Of a stretch of DNA of 14,117 bases, positions 1 through 6,834 are shown one piece after another (position 1 is the stretch's first letter; every line of letters starts with the position of its first letter). The stretch is from positions 1 to 14,117 of the forward strand of contig CATYWI010000003.1 in NCBI GenBank assembly GCA_958414155.1, given 5' to 3'. The translations under genes and the position numbers were made by a program. This DNA comes from an uncultured Anaerotruncus sp. Its GTDB lineage: Bacteria > Bacillota_A > Clostridia > Oscillospirales > CAG-272. A model generated the notes under the pieces. The model saw nothing but the letters and a program-made list of their open reading frames with translations, searched no databases and was not told the origin of the DNA.

Positions 1-174
1 GGGATAGCCCTCGGCATATTTGTTTGTAAGCACTCCGCCCGCGGCAAGAAGCACTGCCTCGGACACTATATTCTCGGATGCTATAAGCTCGATATTGCGG
101 CGCTGGCGGGAAAGCTCGCGCGCACATGCTGCACCGACCTCGGGATCGAATGCGGAAAGTTTTTCAAAAAACAT
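1..174 (-). CDS. glyA: Serine hydroxymethyltransferase, N-terminal fragment
   Basis: The first 58 codons of glyA; the gene runs off the left edge. SHMT is a cytosolic PLP enzyme that interconverts serine plus tetrahydrofolate with glycine plus 5,10-methylene-THF, the main source of one-carbon units. The visible N-terminus begins [14 protein letters not shown] and contains the family signatures [13 protein letters not shown] (about residues 24-36) and [10 protein letters not shown] at the window edge. The ATG at 174 gives the usual SHMT N-terminal length. The Shine-Dalgarno is weak (AGGT about 9 nt upstream). The gene has its own near-consensus promoter at 261-289 and is cut off from the upstream liv operon by a terminator at 396-437, so it is a separate unit transcribed in the same direction. 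The lysine that binds PLP lies outside the window. Confidence 0.93.
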   Translation of the reverse strand, partial: MFFEKLSAFDPEVGAACARELSRQRRNIELIASENIVSEAVLLAAGGVLTNKYAEGYP

Positions 175-260
175 AAGGTATACCTGCTTTCTTGAGGACA
201 GGAACGCTCCGCGGCATACAGCCCTCAGATATTCCCGCCTTATAGACTCTGTTACATTAT

Positions 261-289
261 ATTATACATTTTTATTCCGTTACCGTCAA
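261..289 (-). promoter_or_regulatory. Sigma-A type promoter of glyA
   Basis: On the minus strand, TTGACG (284-289) and TATAAT (261-266) are separated by exactly 17 bp. Transcription should start near 254, giving a leader of about 80 nt before the glyA ATG at 174. I could not assign the leader to a known riboswitch family. Confidence 0.85.
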
Positions 290-395
290 GTCCCCGGCGC
301 GAAAAATGAATGAGGCGCGTGCATTTCCTGCACCACACGCCATGCTCAGGTATGCCACGCAGGCATATGCGGCATATTTTTTCTTTTGTTCCTGC

Positions 396-437
396 AAAAA
401 GGGGCTGTTGAAAAAAACCGATGTTTTTAACAGCCCC
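396..437 (-). terminator. Intrinsic terminator of the liv operon
   Basis: GGGGCTGTT (401-409) pairs with AACAGCCCC (429-437), and the stem extends inward through an A-run against a T-run. Read on the minus strand it is followed at once by five T residues (396-400). It lies 17 nt past the livF stop and before the glyA promoter. Confidence 0.88.
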
Positions 438-453
438 TACTCAAATATGAGCG

Positions 454-1152
454 TTACCCTCCGAGATACGCACGCTTTATCTGGTCGCTCGAGGCAAGCT
501 CGGCTCCCGTTCCGGAAAGCACTATCCGTCCGGACTCGCAGACATACGCACGGTCGGCGATAGCAAGCGCCATTTCGGCGTTCTGCTCGACGAGAAGTAT
601 CGTTGTGCCCGCTTCGTGAAGCTCCTTGATGATATCAAAGATCTGCTGTACAAGTATGGGCGCAAGTCCCATCGACGGCTCGTCAAGCATAAGCAGCTTC
701 GGGTGGCTCATGAGAGCGCGCCCCATTGCAAGCATCTGCTGCTCGCCGCCGGAAAGCGTACCGGCGATCTGATTTTTACGGTGCTTCAGACGCGGGAAGC
801 GACGGAAAACGTCGGCTATGTCTTCTTTTGTGCCGTCCCTGCGCGTATAAGCGCCCATCTCAAGGTTCTCGGTCACCGTCATCTGCAAAAAGATGCGGCG
901 TCCCTCCGGAACATGCGCAAGTCCCTCCGACACGAGTCGGTACGGTTCGGTATGCGCGATGCTTTTTCCGTTGAATATGATATCTCCCGTCCGGGAACGC
1001 AGAAGTCCCGAAACGGTTTTAAGGGTCGTGGATTTTCCGGCGCCGTTTGCGCCGATAAGAGCGACTATCTCGCCATCGTTTACATTAAAGGACACATCCT
1101 TGAGTGCATGGATGTTGCCGTAATAAACATTGATATTTTTGACTTCAAGCAT
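454..1152 (-). CDS. livF: Branched-chain amino acid ABC transporter ATP-binding protein LivF
   Basis: A 232-residue cytoplasmic ATPase subunit of the LIV-I/HAAT transporter; it hydrolyses ATP with LivG to drive uptake through LivH/LivM. Walker A GANGAGKS is at residues 34-41, the LivF-typical VPEGRRIF at 81-88, the ABC signature LSGGEQQ at 133-139 and Walker B LLMLDEP at 153-159. The frame stays open upstream to 1218, but the ATG at 1152 is preferred: AGGAGG (1162-1167) sits 9 nt upstream, and the protein then starts MLEVKNINVYYG as family members do. This start overlaps the livG stop by 8 nt (ATGCTTGA), so the ribosome binding site lies inside livG and the two are probably translationally coupled. 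It is the last gene of the operon. Confidence 0.95.
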   Translation of the reverse strand: MLEVKNINVYYGNIHALKDVSFNVNDGEIVALIGANGAGKSTTLKTVSGLLRSRTGDIIFNGKSIAHTEPYRLVSEGLAHVPEGRRIFLQMTVTENLEMGAYTRRDGTKEDIADVFRRFPRLKHRKNQIAGTLSGGEQQMLAMGRALMSHPKLLMLDEPSMGLAPILVQQIFDIIKELHEAGTTILLVEQNAEMALAIADRAYVCESGRIVLSGTGAELASSDQIKRAYLGG

Positions 1153-2029
1153 TTTCGCCGCCCTCCTTTTTCTTTCCGAGGTATGCTGTAATGACAGCCT
1201 CGTTGTTCTGAATGTCATCGGGCGTTCCCTTGGCTATCACCTTGCCGTGGTCGAGCACGCATATTCCCTCGCAGATGTTCATTACAAGCCTCATGTCATG
1301 CTCTATAAGCATAACGGCGATGCCAAAGGTGTCGCGTATGCGTATGATATTCTCCATCAGCTCCTCGGTCTCATGCGGGTTCATGCCCGCGGCAGGCTCG
1401 TCAAGCAGGAGTATCGCCGGACGCGTGGCAAGCGCGCGCACAATCTCAAGGCGGCGCTGTGCGCCGTAGGGCAGACTGCCCGCCTGTGCATCCGCAAGGT
1501 CGGACATGCCGAAGAAATCAAGCAGTTCAAGCGCACGGTCGTTGGCGCGCTTCTCCTCGCCGCGGTAGCCGAAGGTGTGGCTGAGTGCGGCAAGCAGATT
1601 TTCCTTCATGGAATTGTGAAGACCGACCTTTACATTGTCAAGCACGCTCATAGCGCCGAAAAGGCGGATGTTCTGGAACGTTCTCGCAATGCCCATACGG
1701 TTGACCTGCGCGGTGCTTTTACCGGCTGTGCTGTATCCGTTGAGCATGATATTTCCGCGCGTGGGCTGATAAACGTTTGTGAGCAGATTGAAGACCGTGG
1801 TCTTGCCCGCGCCGTTGGGACCGATAAGCCCTGCGATCTCGGTGCGTCCGATAACGAGTGAAAAATCGTCAACCGCGTTAAGTCCGCCAAAGCTGACTCC
1901 AAGGTGAACGGCTTCAAGCACCGGCGTGGTCTTGAGATCGCGCTCGGGTATAAACGCATTGGTGGGGAGCGGCACAAGCGGGGATGCGGATTTGCTTTCC
2001 TTAAGAAGATCTCTTACATTGCGGTTCAT
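1145..2029 (-). CDS. livG: Branched-chain amino acid ABC transporter ATP-binding protein LivG
   Basis: The second ATPase subunit of the transporter, 294 residues. Walker A GPNGAGKT is at residues 70-77, the family motif ARTFQNIRLF at 115-124, the LivG-type signature LPYGAQR (in place of LSGGQ) at 186-192, Walker B ILLLDEP at 206-212, and the switch His in IEHDM follows. From memory the family is usually about 255 residues. The extra length is a Ser/Pro-containing N-terminal stretch of about 35 residues before VLEAVHLGVSFGG. The ATG at 2029 lies one base past the livM stop. The nearest purine-rich element (AAAGGA) is about 13 nt upstream, rather far, so translation may depend on coupling to livM. 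Confidence 0.94.
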   Translation of the reverse strand: MNRNVRDLLKESKSASPLVPLPTNAFIPERDLKTTPVLEAVHLGVSFGGLNAVDDFSLVIGRTEIAGLIGPNGAGKTTVFNLLTNVYQPTRGNIMLNGYSTAGKSTAQVNRMGIARTFQNIRLFGAMSVLDNVKVGLHNSMKENLLAALSHTFGYRGEEKRANDRALELLDFFGMSDLADAQAGSLPYGAQRRLEIVRALATRPAILLLDEPAAGMNPHETEELMENIIRIRDTFGIAVMLIEHDMRLVMNICEGICVLDHGKVIAKGTPDDIQNNEAVITAYLGKKKEGGENA

Positions 2030-2030
2030 C

Positions 2031-3065
2031 TTACTTTACCGATCCTTTCTCTTCTTTTTTCTCCTTCTTTTCGTGACGGAGAAATCTGACGAAATTCTTT
2101 ACCGACCACTGTCCCTTGAGCGCGGCAAACCTGGGGCTTGCGTTGAGAAGCATTATAGCTATGAGCAGCAGCGAGTAGATGAGCATGCGGTAATCCTCAA
2201 GTCCGCGAAGCGCCTCGGGAAGAACACGCAGGATGATAGCCGCGATTATCGAGCCGCTTATGCTGCCCATGCCTCCGAGGACCACGATAACAAGGATCTC
2301 TATCGACATATTATAATCGAAGCCGGAAGGTGATACGACCGCAAGCGTGTGTCCGTAAAGCACTCCGATAGCGCCCGCAAAGAACGCCGCAAGCATAAAC
2401 ACCATCAGCTTGTAGTAGGTCACGTTGATACCGGTGGACTCGGCTGCTATACGGTTGTCGCGTATTGCCATTATCGCACGTCCGTGGCGCGATTTTTTCA
2501 GGTTCATCACCGCTATGACGGTAATGAGCACCATGACGGCGGCATACGGAAGCAGGGCTTTGGCACCGGAATAGATAGGCTGGGTGTTGAGTCCGAGCGC
2601 GCCGCCCGTTACCTTGAGGTTAAGGATGACCGTTTTTATGATCTCGCCGCAGGCAAGCGTAACAATGGCAAGGTAGTCGCCCTTGAGACGCAAGGCGGGC
2701 AGACCGACCGCAAAACCGATGGCGGCGGCGGCAAGTCCGCCTATTATCATGGCGAGCGGCAGGCGGATGTAAAGCGGAAGGGACACGGCGGCTATCGAAA
2801 ACAGACAGCCGGAGAAAAGTCCCACCGCCATAAAGCCGGCATGACCTAGAGACAGCTCGCCGAGAAGTCCCACGACGAGATTGAGCGACACAGCAAGCAC
2901 GATGTAGCAGGACACCGGCACGAGCATTGCGGAAAGCTGGCGCGACGTTGAGCCGGAATAAAGCATTATTGCAAGCACCACGTAGGCGACTATAACGCCC
3001 GCAACGGTGAGTGTATTCTGATTTATGAATTTACGCACGGAGGCGTTTTTTGTATTGGTTCCCAT
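2031..3065 (-). CDS. livM: Branched-chain amino acid ABC transporter permease LivM
   Basis: A 344-residue inner-membrane permease. After a charged N-terminus come many hydrophobic segments, including VAGVIVAYVVLAIMLYSG, the conserved LSLGHAGFMAVGLFSG region and the cytoplasmic EAA-like stretch around RAIMAIRDNRIAAESTGINV, which contacts the ATPase subunits. IVVLGGMGSISGSIIAA near the C-terminal third is a BPD_transp_2 family hallmark. The protein ends in a Lys/Glu-rich cytoplasmic tail. GGGAGG (3075-3080) lies 9 nt before the ATG. The gene follows livH by 16 nt and abuts livG by one base. LivM pairs with LivH to form the channel. Confidence 0.95.
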   Translation of the reverse strand: MGTNTKNASVRKFINQNTLTVAGVIVAYVVLAIMLYSGSTSRQLSAMLVPVSCYIVLAVSLNLVVGLLGELSLGHAGFMAVGLFSGCLFSIAAVSLPLYIRLPLAMIIGGLAAAAIGFAVGLPALRLKGDYLAIVTLACGEIIKTVILNLKVTGGALGLNTQPIYSGAKALLPYAAVMVLITVIAVMNLKKSRHGRAIMAIRDNRIAAESTGINVTYYKLMVFMLAAFFAGAIGVLYGHTLAVVSPSGFDYNMSIEILVIVVLGGMGSISGSIIAAIILRVLPEALRGLEDYRMLIYSLLLIAIMLLNASPRFAALKGQWSVKNFVRFLRHEKKEKKEEKGSVK

Positions 3066-3081
3066 TGAAATTTGCCTCCCG

Positions 3082-3960
3082 TTAAACTTTTTCGCTTATC
3101 TTCTTGCCGAGAAGTCCCGTGGGCTTTACAACAAGAACAAGAACGAGCACGCCGAACACTATCGCATTAGTCCACAGAGTGGAGATATATCTCTGCGAAA
3201 GCTGTTCGATTATACCAAGCAGGATACCTCCGAGCATTGCGCCGGGGATCGAGCCTATACCGCCGAAAACAGCGGCTGTAAATGCCTTGATGCCGGGCAT
3301 TGAACCGGTCGTAGGCTTGATGTATGTGTAAGTAGCGCCGTAAAAGATGCTTGCAACGGCGGCAAGCGCCGAGCCGATAGCGAACGTCATGGTTATCGTG
3401 CGGTTTACGCTGATACCCATAAGCTCCGCGGCATCCTTGTCCTCGGACACGGCGCGCATCGCTTTACCGAGACGGGTCTTGTTGATAAACAGCGAAAGCG
3501 AAACCATTATCACTGCGGTCACTGCAAGGGTGAGGATTGTCATACCGTCTATCACGACCCCGCCGAGCTTTACCGAGGGGATATCGATGATAGTGGGAAA
3601 TGCCATAGGTTCGGATTTGAACACGAGAAGAGCAAGGCTCTGGAGGAGGTAGCTCACGCCGATGGCGGTGATAAGAACTGCGAGAGACTGCGCCTTGCGC
3701 AGGGGGCGGTAAGCAAGGAATTCTATCGTTACACCAAGGAGAACGCATACGACGACGCTTACCGCCACGCCTACAACACCGGGCAGCTGTGCCAGCGAGA
3801 CCGTGGAAATAACGGCATAAGCGCCCACCATGATTATATCACCGTGGGCAAAGTTAAGCATTTTGGCTATTCCGTACACCATAGTGTACCCCAGCGCCAT
3901 GAGAGCGTATATGCTCCCCAGCCGGAGACCGCTTATAAGCGTTTGAATTAAAGTCGTCAT
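3082..3960 (-). CDS. livH: Branched-chain amino acid ABC transporter permease LivH
   Basis: A 292-residue membrane permease, partner of LivM. The N-terminus reads LISGLRLGSIYALMALGYTM followed by MLNFAHGDIIMVGAY, the most recognisable LivH block. The EAA-like loop is at GKAMRAVSEDKDAAELMGI, and AAVFGGIGSIPGAMLGG near the C-terminus matches the family. Length is normal. AAGGA about 9 nt upstream supports the ATG at 3960. It is separated from livK by 77 bp that hold a strong stem-loop without a U-tract, so livHMGF is probably expressed as read-through from livK at lower abundance. Confidence 0.95.
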   Translation of the reverse strand: MTTLIQTLISGLRLGSIYALMALGYTMVYGIAKMLNFAHGDIIMVGAYAVISTVSLAQLPGVVGVAVSVVVCVLLGVTIEFLAYRPLRKAQSLAVLITAIGVSYLLQSLALLVFKSEPMAFPTIIDIPSVKLGGVVIDGMTILTLAVTAVIMVSLSLFINKTRLGKAMRAVSEDKDAAELMGISVNRTITMTFAIGSALAAVASIFYGATYTYIKPTTGSMPGIKAFTAAVFGGIGSIPGAMLGGILLGIIEQLSQRYISTLWTNAIVFGVLVLVLVVKPTGLLGKKISEKV

Positions 3961-3979
3961 AATGAATTTTCCTTATCCG

Positions 3980-4010
3980 CTGTCCCCCGCCGGTACGCGG
4001 CGGAGGACAG
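3980..4010 (-). other. Stem-loop between livK and livH
   Basis: A 12-bp stem with one mismatch: CTGTCC pairs with GGACAG (outer), then CCGCCG pairs with CGGCGG (inner), around a five-base loop. On the minus strand it is followed by GGATAAGG, not a T-run, so it is not a standard intrinsic terminator. In ABC operons such elements commonly protect or partly terminate the binding-protein message; that role is inferred here. Confidence 0.75.
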
Positions 4011-4037
4011 CTTTCTGTAATTATTGTGTGCCTGCGA

Positions 4038-5237
4038 TCATTTCGTGTAGAGAACGGCAACTCCGTCCTTTATCACCATCGCCTTGGCGTCCTTGGTGGT
4101 CTCGCCGTCGGCAGTCCAGGTCATTTTACCGGTCAGTCCGTCAACGGTGATCTTTGTCATGGCGGCAACTATGCGGGAGGTGAAGTTATCCTTGTCCGCG
4201 GATGTGATGCCGGCGTTCTTCATAGCTTCGACAATGGCGTACACGGCGTCATAGCCGTCGGCGGCAAACTGGTCGGGGACTTTGCTGTATGCCTTCTGAT
4301 ATGCGGCAACGAATTTCTGAACCTTCTCGTCGGCAGCATCTGCGGCAAACGGGGTGAGAAGCATTACGCCCTCGGCATCGGCTTTGTCGGAGATCTTTTC
4401 GAGTATACCGTCAAGTCCGTCGCATCCGAAGGGGACCATGCCTTCAAACGCTTTGGTATGCGCTGCCTGAGTGAGTATCTTTGCGGCATCCGCTGCGTAG
4501 ATGGGGAGGAAGACCAGCTCGGCGCCCGATGCCTTGATGGCGGAGATCTGAGCCGAGAAGTCGGTGTTGGTGGTGCCTGTGTAGGTCTGGACTGTGACTA
4601 TTTCAAGTCCGTCCGCCTCGCACTCGACTTTGAAGGTGTCGTAAAGCCCCTGGCAGTAGTCGTTGCTGCTGTCGTAGAGAACTGCGATCTTCTTTGCAAG
4701 ATCAAAATCCTTGATATATTTTGCCGATGCGGTGCCCTGAGAGGGGTCGCTGAAGCAAACGCGGAACGCCTTGTCGTTACCCGCGATCGCGCTTACGGAA
4801 GAAGCGGAGGGCGAGAGCAGGAAGATATCATCGTTCTTTGCAGCCGCTACGACCGATGCGTTTTCACCGGAAAGCGTGCAGCCGATGCTGACCTTCATGC
4901 CGAGGTCCATCAGCTTGCCGTAGGCAGAAACAGCCGATTCGGGGCTGCTCTGCGAATCCTGGAAGTTGAGTACGAGCTTGAAGCCGTTCACGCCGCCGGC
5001 GGCGTTTATCTCGTCAACGGCAAGCTTGGCGCCGTTCTTTACGGAGTTGCCGTAGTTGGCGTTGTCGCCTGTTGTGGGACCGATACCGCCGATAAGCAAC
5101 TCGGTAAGTCCTGTTTCTTTATCGACCGGCCATGCTTCCTTGGAGGAGCATGCGCAGGCTGCGACCAGCATAAGCAGTGCCAGCATTGCGGAAGCAAATA
5201 CTTTTACGAATTTTTTTGTTTTTCTTGTGTTTTTCAT
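4038..5237 (-). CDS. livK: Branched-chain amino acid ABC transporter substrate-binding lipoprotein
   Basis: A 399-residue extracellular binding protein (Peripla_BP_6/Leu-Ile-Val binding family) that delivers substrate to LivHM. A lysine-rich N-terminus and hydrophobic core (residues 13-27) end in the lipobox VAAC, with C28 as the predicted lipidated cysteine. Membrane anchoring by lipid suits a Gram-positive-type envelope. The mature part carries ELLIGGIGPTTGDNANYG and AVDEINAAGGVNG near its start, GCTLSGENASVVAAAKNDD, a hinge region around KIAVLYDSSNDYCQGL, and GYDAVYAIVEAMKNAG near the end, all in family order. AAGGAG 8 nt before the ATG fixes the start. It heads the operon. The 15 nt between its RBS and the upstream region are AT-rich, and I could not define a promoter confidently. 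The exact substrate (Leu/Ile/Val or another small polar solute) cannot be read from sequence. Confidence 0.94.
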   Translation of the reverse strand: MKNTRKTKKFVKVFASAMLALLMLVAACACSSKEAWPVDKETGLTELLIGGIGPTTGDNANYGNSVKNGAKLAVDEINAAGGVNGFKLVLNFQDSQSSPESAVSAYGKLMDLGMKVSIGCTLSGENASVVAAAKNDDIFLLSPSASSVSAIAGNDKAFRVCFSDPSQGTASAKYIKDFDLAKKIAVLYDSSNDYCQGLYDTFKVECEADGLEIVTVQTYTGTTNTDFSAQISAIKASGAELVFLPIYAADAAKILTQAAHTKAFEGMVPFGCDGLDGILEKISDKADAEGVMLLTPFAADAADEKVQKFVAAYQKAYSKVPDQFAADGYDAVYAIVEAMKNAGITSADKDNFTSRIVAAMTKITVDGLTGKMTWTADGETTKDAKAMVIKDGVAVLYTK

Positions 5238-5339
5238 GGTTTTTTCTCCTTGAAAAGTATTGTCATTTATTTATGTATTAATCCCGTGGGGGACACATGC
5301 CGTCATTTGGAGGGCGCTTGCCGGAGCAGATATCAAATC

Positions 5340-5372
5340 AAAAAAGCGATCCTGCCCGGGCAAGACCGCTTT
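5340..5372 (-). terminator. Intrinsic terminator after the 109-residue membrane-protein gene
   Basis: AAAGCG (5343-5348) pairs with CGCTTT (5367-5372) around an inner self-complementary TGCCCGGGCA core. Read on the minus strand, six T residues follow. It lies 46 nt past the stop at 5419 and about 100 nt before livK, so it insulates livK from upstream transcription, or could attenuate read-through. Confidence 0.8.
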
Positions 5373-5418
5373 ATCTTTATGACCCTGTGAAACTCCCTCG
5401 GAAATAATTCATCGAAGG

Positions 5419-5748
5419 TTATCTTGTTTTCTCCGGGTCATATGCGGTGAAGCCCTTTGTCTTCATTATAATAAGTCGGAAGGCGAAAATTATCACAAAC
5501 GCCGCAATAAGTACAAGTACCGAATCAAGTACAAGTACGGACATAATAATTCGCACGGCAAGGGCGCATACTACCGCCGCTATCACAGCGGCGAAAAGAG
5601 AAAAAGACACCGAGGCGGTGTCTTTTTCGGAAATAATTACGGAAGAGTTTTCACATGCAGAGGTATTGCCGCAGAATGAGCGCACAGAGAAAGTACCCGC
5701 ATAAGCGGATGATGTGCATTCTGCTGTTTTCGCATAATTGTTTTTCAT
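5419..5748 (-). CDS. Small two-helix membrane protein of unknown function
   Basis: A 109-residue protein; I do not recognise a family. The first 45 residues are rich in Ser, Thr, Ala, Asn and Cys (three Cys) and look soluble. Two hydrophobic segments follow: roughly residues 50-66 (SLFAAVIAAVVCALAVR) and 70-95 (containing VLVLDSVLVLIAAF and VIIFAFRLII). The tail is charged (KTKGFTAYDPEKTR). The frame is open further upstream, but ATG 5748 has AGGAGG (5759-5764) 10 nt before it and a good promoter just upstream. Two oddities sit inside the gene: a perfect 13-bp terminator-like inverted repeat (5600-5628, codons about 41-50) and two 12-bp direct repeats (5509-5538) that encode the VLVL repeat. 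It stands alone between its own promoter and terminator. The reading frame keeps its membrane character after the hairpin, so I think it is real. Confidence 0.72.
   Translation of the reverse strand: MKNNYAKTAECTSSAYAGTFSVRSFCGNTSACENSSVIISEKDTASVSFSLFAAVIAAVVCALAVRIIMSVLVLDSVLVLIAAFVIIFAFRLIIMKTKGFTAYDPEKTR
5509..5538 (-). repeat. Two 12-bp direct repeats within the membrane-protein gene
   Basis: AAGTACAAGTAC occurs at 5509-5520 and again at 5527-5538, an 18-base period. Each copy is itself a doubled AAGTAC. On the minus strand they encode the Val-Leu pairs of VLVLDSVLVL in the second hydrophobic segment. Confidence 0.85.
5600..5628. other. Perfect 13-bp terminator-like hairpin inside a coding region
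   Basis: GAAAAAGACACCG (5600-5612) and CGGTGTCTTTTTC (5616-5628) are exact inverted copies around a three-base loop. The stem ends in A5/T5, so either strand would form a GC-containing hairpin with a U-run, the shape of a bidirectional intrinsic terminator. It lies about 120 nt downstream of the ATG of the small membrane protein, inside its frame. Confidence 0.8.
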
Positions 5749-5758
5749 TCTTGCAAAA

Positions 5759-5764
5759 CCTCCT
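5759..5764 (-). promoter_or_regulatory. Ribosome binding site that fixes the 5748 start
   Basis: A full AGGAGG lies 10 nt before the ATG at 5748. It rules out the longer upstream extension of the frame, because the -10 element of the promoter lies only 16 nt further upstream. Confidence 0.85.
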
Positions 5765-5779
5765 GTAAATGATGCTATA

Positions 5780-5808
5780 AGTATACACCATTCGGGCTTT
5801 TTTTGCAA
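5780..5808 (-). promoter_or_regulatory. Sigma-A type promoter of the small membrane-protein gene
   Basis: TTGCAA (5803-5808) and TATACT (5780-5785) on the minus strand are 17 bp apart. The expected start near 5773 gives a leader of about 25 nt. Confidence 0.72.
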
Positions 5809-5809
5809 T

Positions 5810-6088
5810 AGGCAATGTATCACAAATTGCATTTATTATTCGCCCGATACGTGTTAAAATGTACAATAAAACCGCAGATACCGCCCTTTTCGGACGCTCC
5901 GGACGCCTTCGGGGAGCGCAGAGCCGCATTTTCCGCCGGCAGCGCTACGCCGACACGCGGGAGCCACGCAATCCTGCATTCCTGCAAAATGCACCGGCGG
6001 CAGGCTTCCCGACGCCCGGACCGGGCAAGTTCCGCACGGGCAGCGAATATACTTGTATTGCAATATATTTCCGAAGGGGGATGAGACT
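5810..6088. other. Intergenic stretch between divergent genes
   Basis: The first part (to about 5870) is AT-rich and holds a loose -10-like TACAAT (5862-5867) on the plus strand without a matching -35. From about 5880 to 6045 it is GC-rich, with only short inverted repeats and open frames of unnatural composition. A TATACT (6048-6053) with no good -35 lies 35 bp before the Amidase_6 start and is the best, still weak, promoter candidate for that gene. Confidence 0.4.
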
Positions 6089-6682
6089 ATGCTCGCAAAT
6101 ATTCCTTATGACCGCGCGCGTGCGCTCGAATACGCACGCCGCTGGGCGCTTGACCGCAATCCGCTTTTTTTCAATTTTACCGGCAGGGGCGGCGACTGCA
6201 CCAACTTCGTTTCGCAATGCATTCTTGCCGGGTGCTGTGTAATGAACTTCACACGTGATTTCGGGTGGTATTATATAAGCGTTGACGACCGCGCGCCCGC
6301 ATGGACGGGCGTTGAGTATTTCCGCGATTTTATTACCGGAGCGGCGGATTTTGCCGCCGAAAACGGCGGCACGGGTCCATACGGCTACGAGGTGCCGCGA
6401 CGCGGTATGAACGGCGTTCCCGCGGTCATTGCAGGCGATGTCGTTCAGCTTGCCGACGCGGAGGGCGACTTTTATCACACTCTTTTCATAACAAAGGTCG
6501 AGGGGAACGAGATATTCGTCGCCGCGCATTCAGACGATGCGCTCGACCGTCGGCTTTCGACCTACCGTTACGCCGCGGCACGCTTTTTACACATAGCCGG
6601 AGCGCGGGTAGATGTCGCTCTTCCCGACTGCTTCCCCGCCCTTCTTGCGGGCGAGGCGCTTCCCGCCGAGCCGGAGACATGA
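6089..6682 (+). CDS. Amidase_6 (putative amidase domain) protein
   Basis: A 197-residue protein made almost entirely of one Amidase_6 domain, a Cys-His fold related to NlpC/P60-like enzymes and common in Firmicutes. The opening YDRARALEYARRWALDRNP is the family N-terminus. GGDCTNFVSQC carries the presumed nucleophile C37. GDVVQLADAEGDFYHTLFI has the conserved His at 130, and VAAHSDDALDRRLSTYR (H147) completes the pattern. It has no signal peptide or membrane segment, so as written it would act in the cytoplasm or leave by another route; many relatives carry a secretion signal. ATG 6089 is chosen over the upstream in-frame ATG at 6053 because AAGGGGG lies 8 nt before it and the family motif begins immediately. 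Its substrate is unknown, and peptidoglycan amide cleavage is only a family-level guess. Confidence 0.85.
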   Translation: MLANIPYDRARALEYARRWALDRNPLFFNFTGRGGDCTNFVSQCILAGCCVMNFTRDFGWYYISVDDRAPAWTGVEYFRDFITGAADFAAENGGTGPYGYEVPRRGMNGVPAVIAGDVVQLADAEGDFYHTLFITKVEGNEIFVAAHSDDALDRRLSTYRYAAARFLHIAGARVDVALPDCFPALLAGEALPAEPET

Positions 6683-6834
6683 CACGCCGCACGCAAAGCA
6701 AAGAAACAACAAAAAACCGTCTGCGATATAATATCCGCTCAAAAAACGCACATATGAGGTGAAGTATGATATCCGGTCCGGAGCTTTTGTCTGCAATGAG
6801 GATCGGCACAAATATGAAGAAGGAACAATAAAAA

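Noticed and set aside
174..254. Possible THF or other riboswitch in the glyA leader
   Set aside because: The leader is only about 80 nt and I could not find the conserved core of any one-carbon or glycine-related riboswitch.
5254..5340. Promoter of livK
   Set aside because: Only loose matches (TAATAC, ATGACG) with poor spacing are present; I could not support a specific call.
4026..5390. A 454-codon open frame on the plus strand opposite livK
   Set aside because: It is antisense to a clear lipoprotein gene, has no family features, and its length follows from the codon bias of livK on the other strand.
5859..6242. Plus-strand frame of 127 codons before and across the Amidase_6 start
   Set aside because: Arg/Gly/Pro-rich translation with no ribosome binding site; overlaps the Amidase_6 domain in a different frame.
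6726..6731. TATAAT as a promoter for the solute-binding remnant
   Set aside because: A perfect -10 hexamer, but no -35 at 16-18 bp and no TG extension; may be the relic of a promoter.
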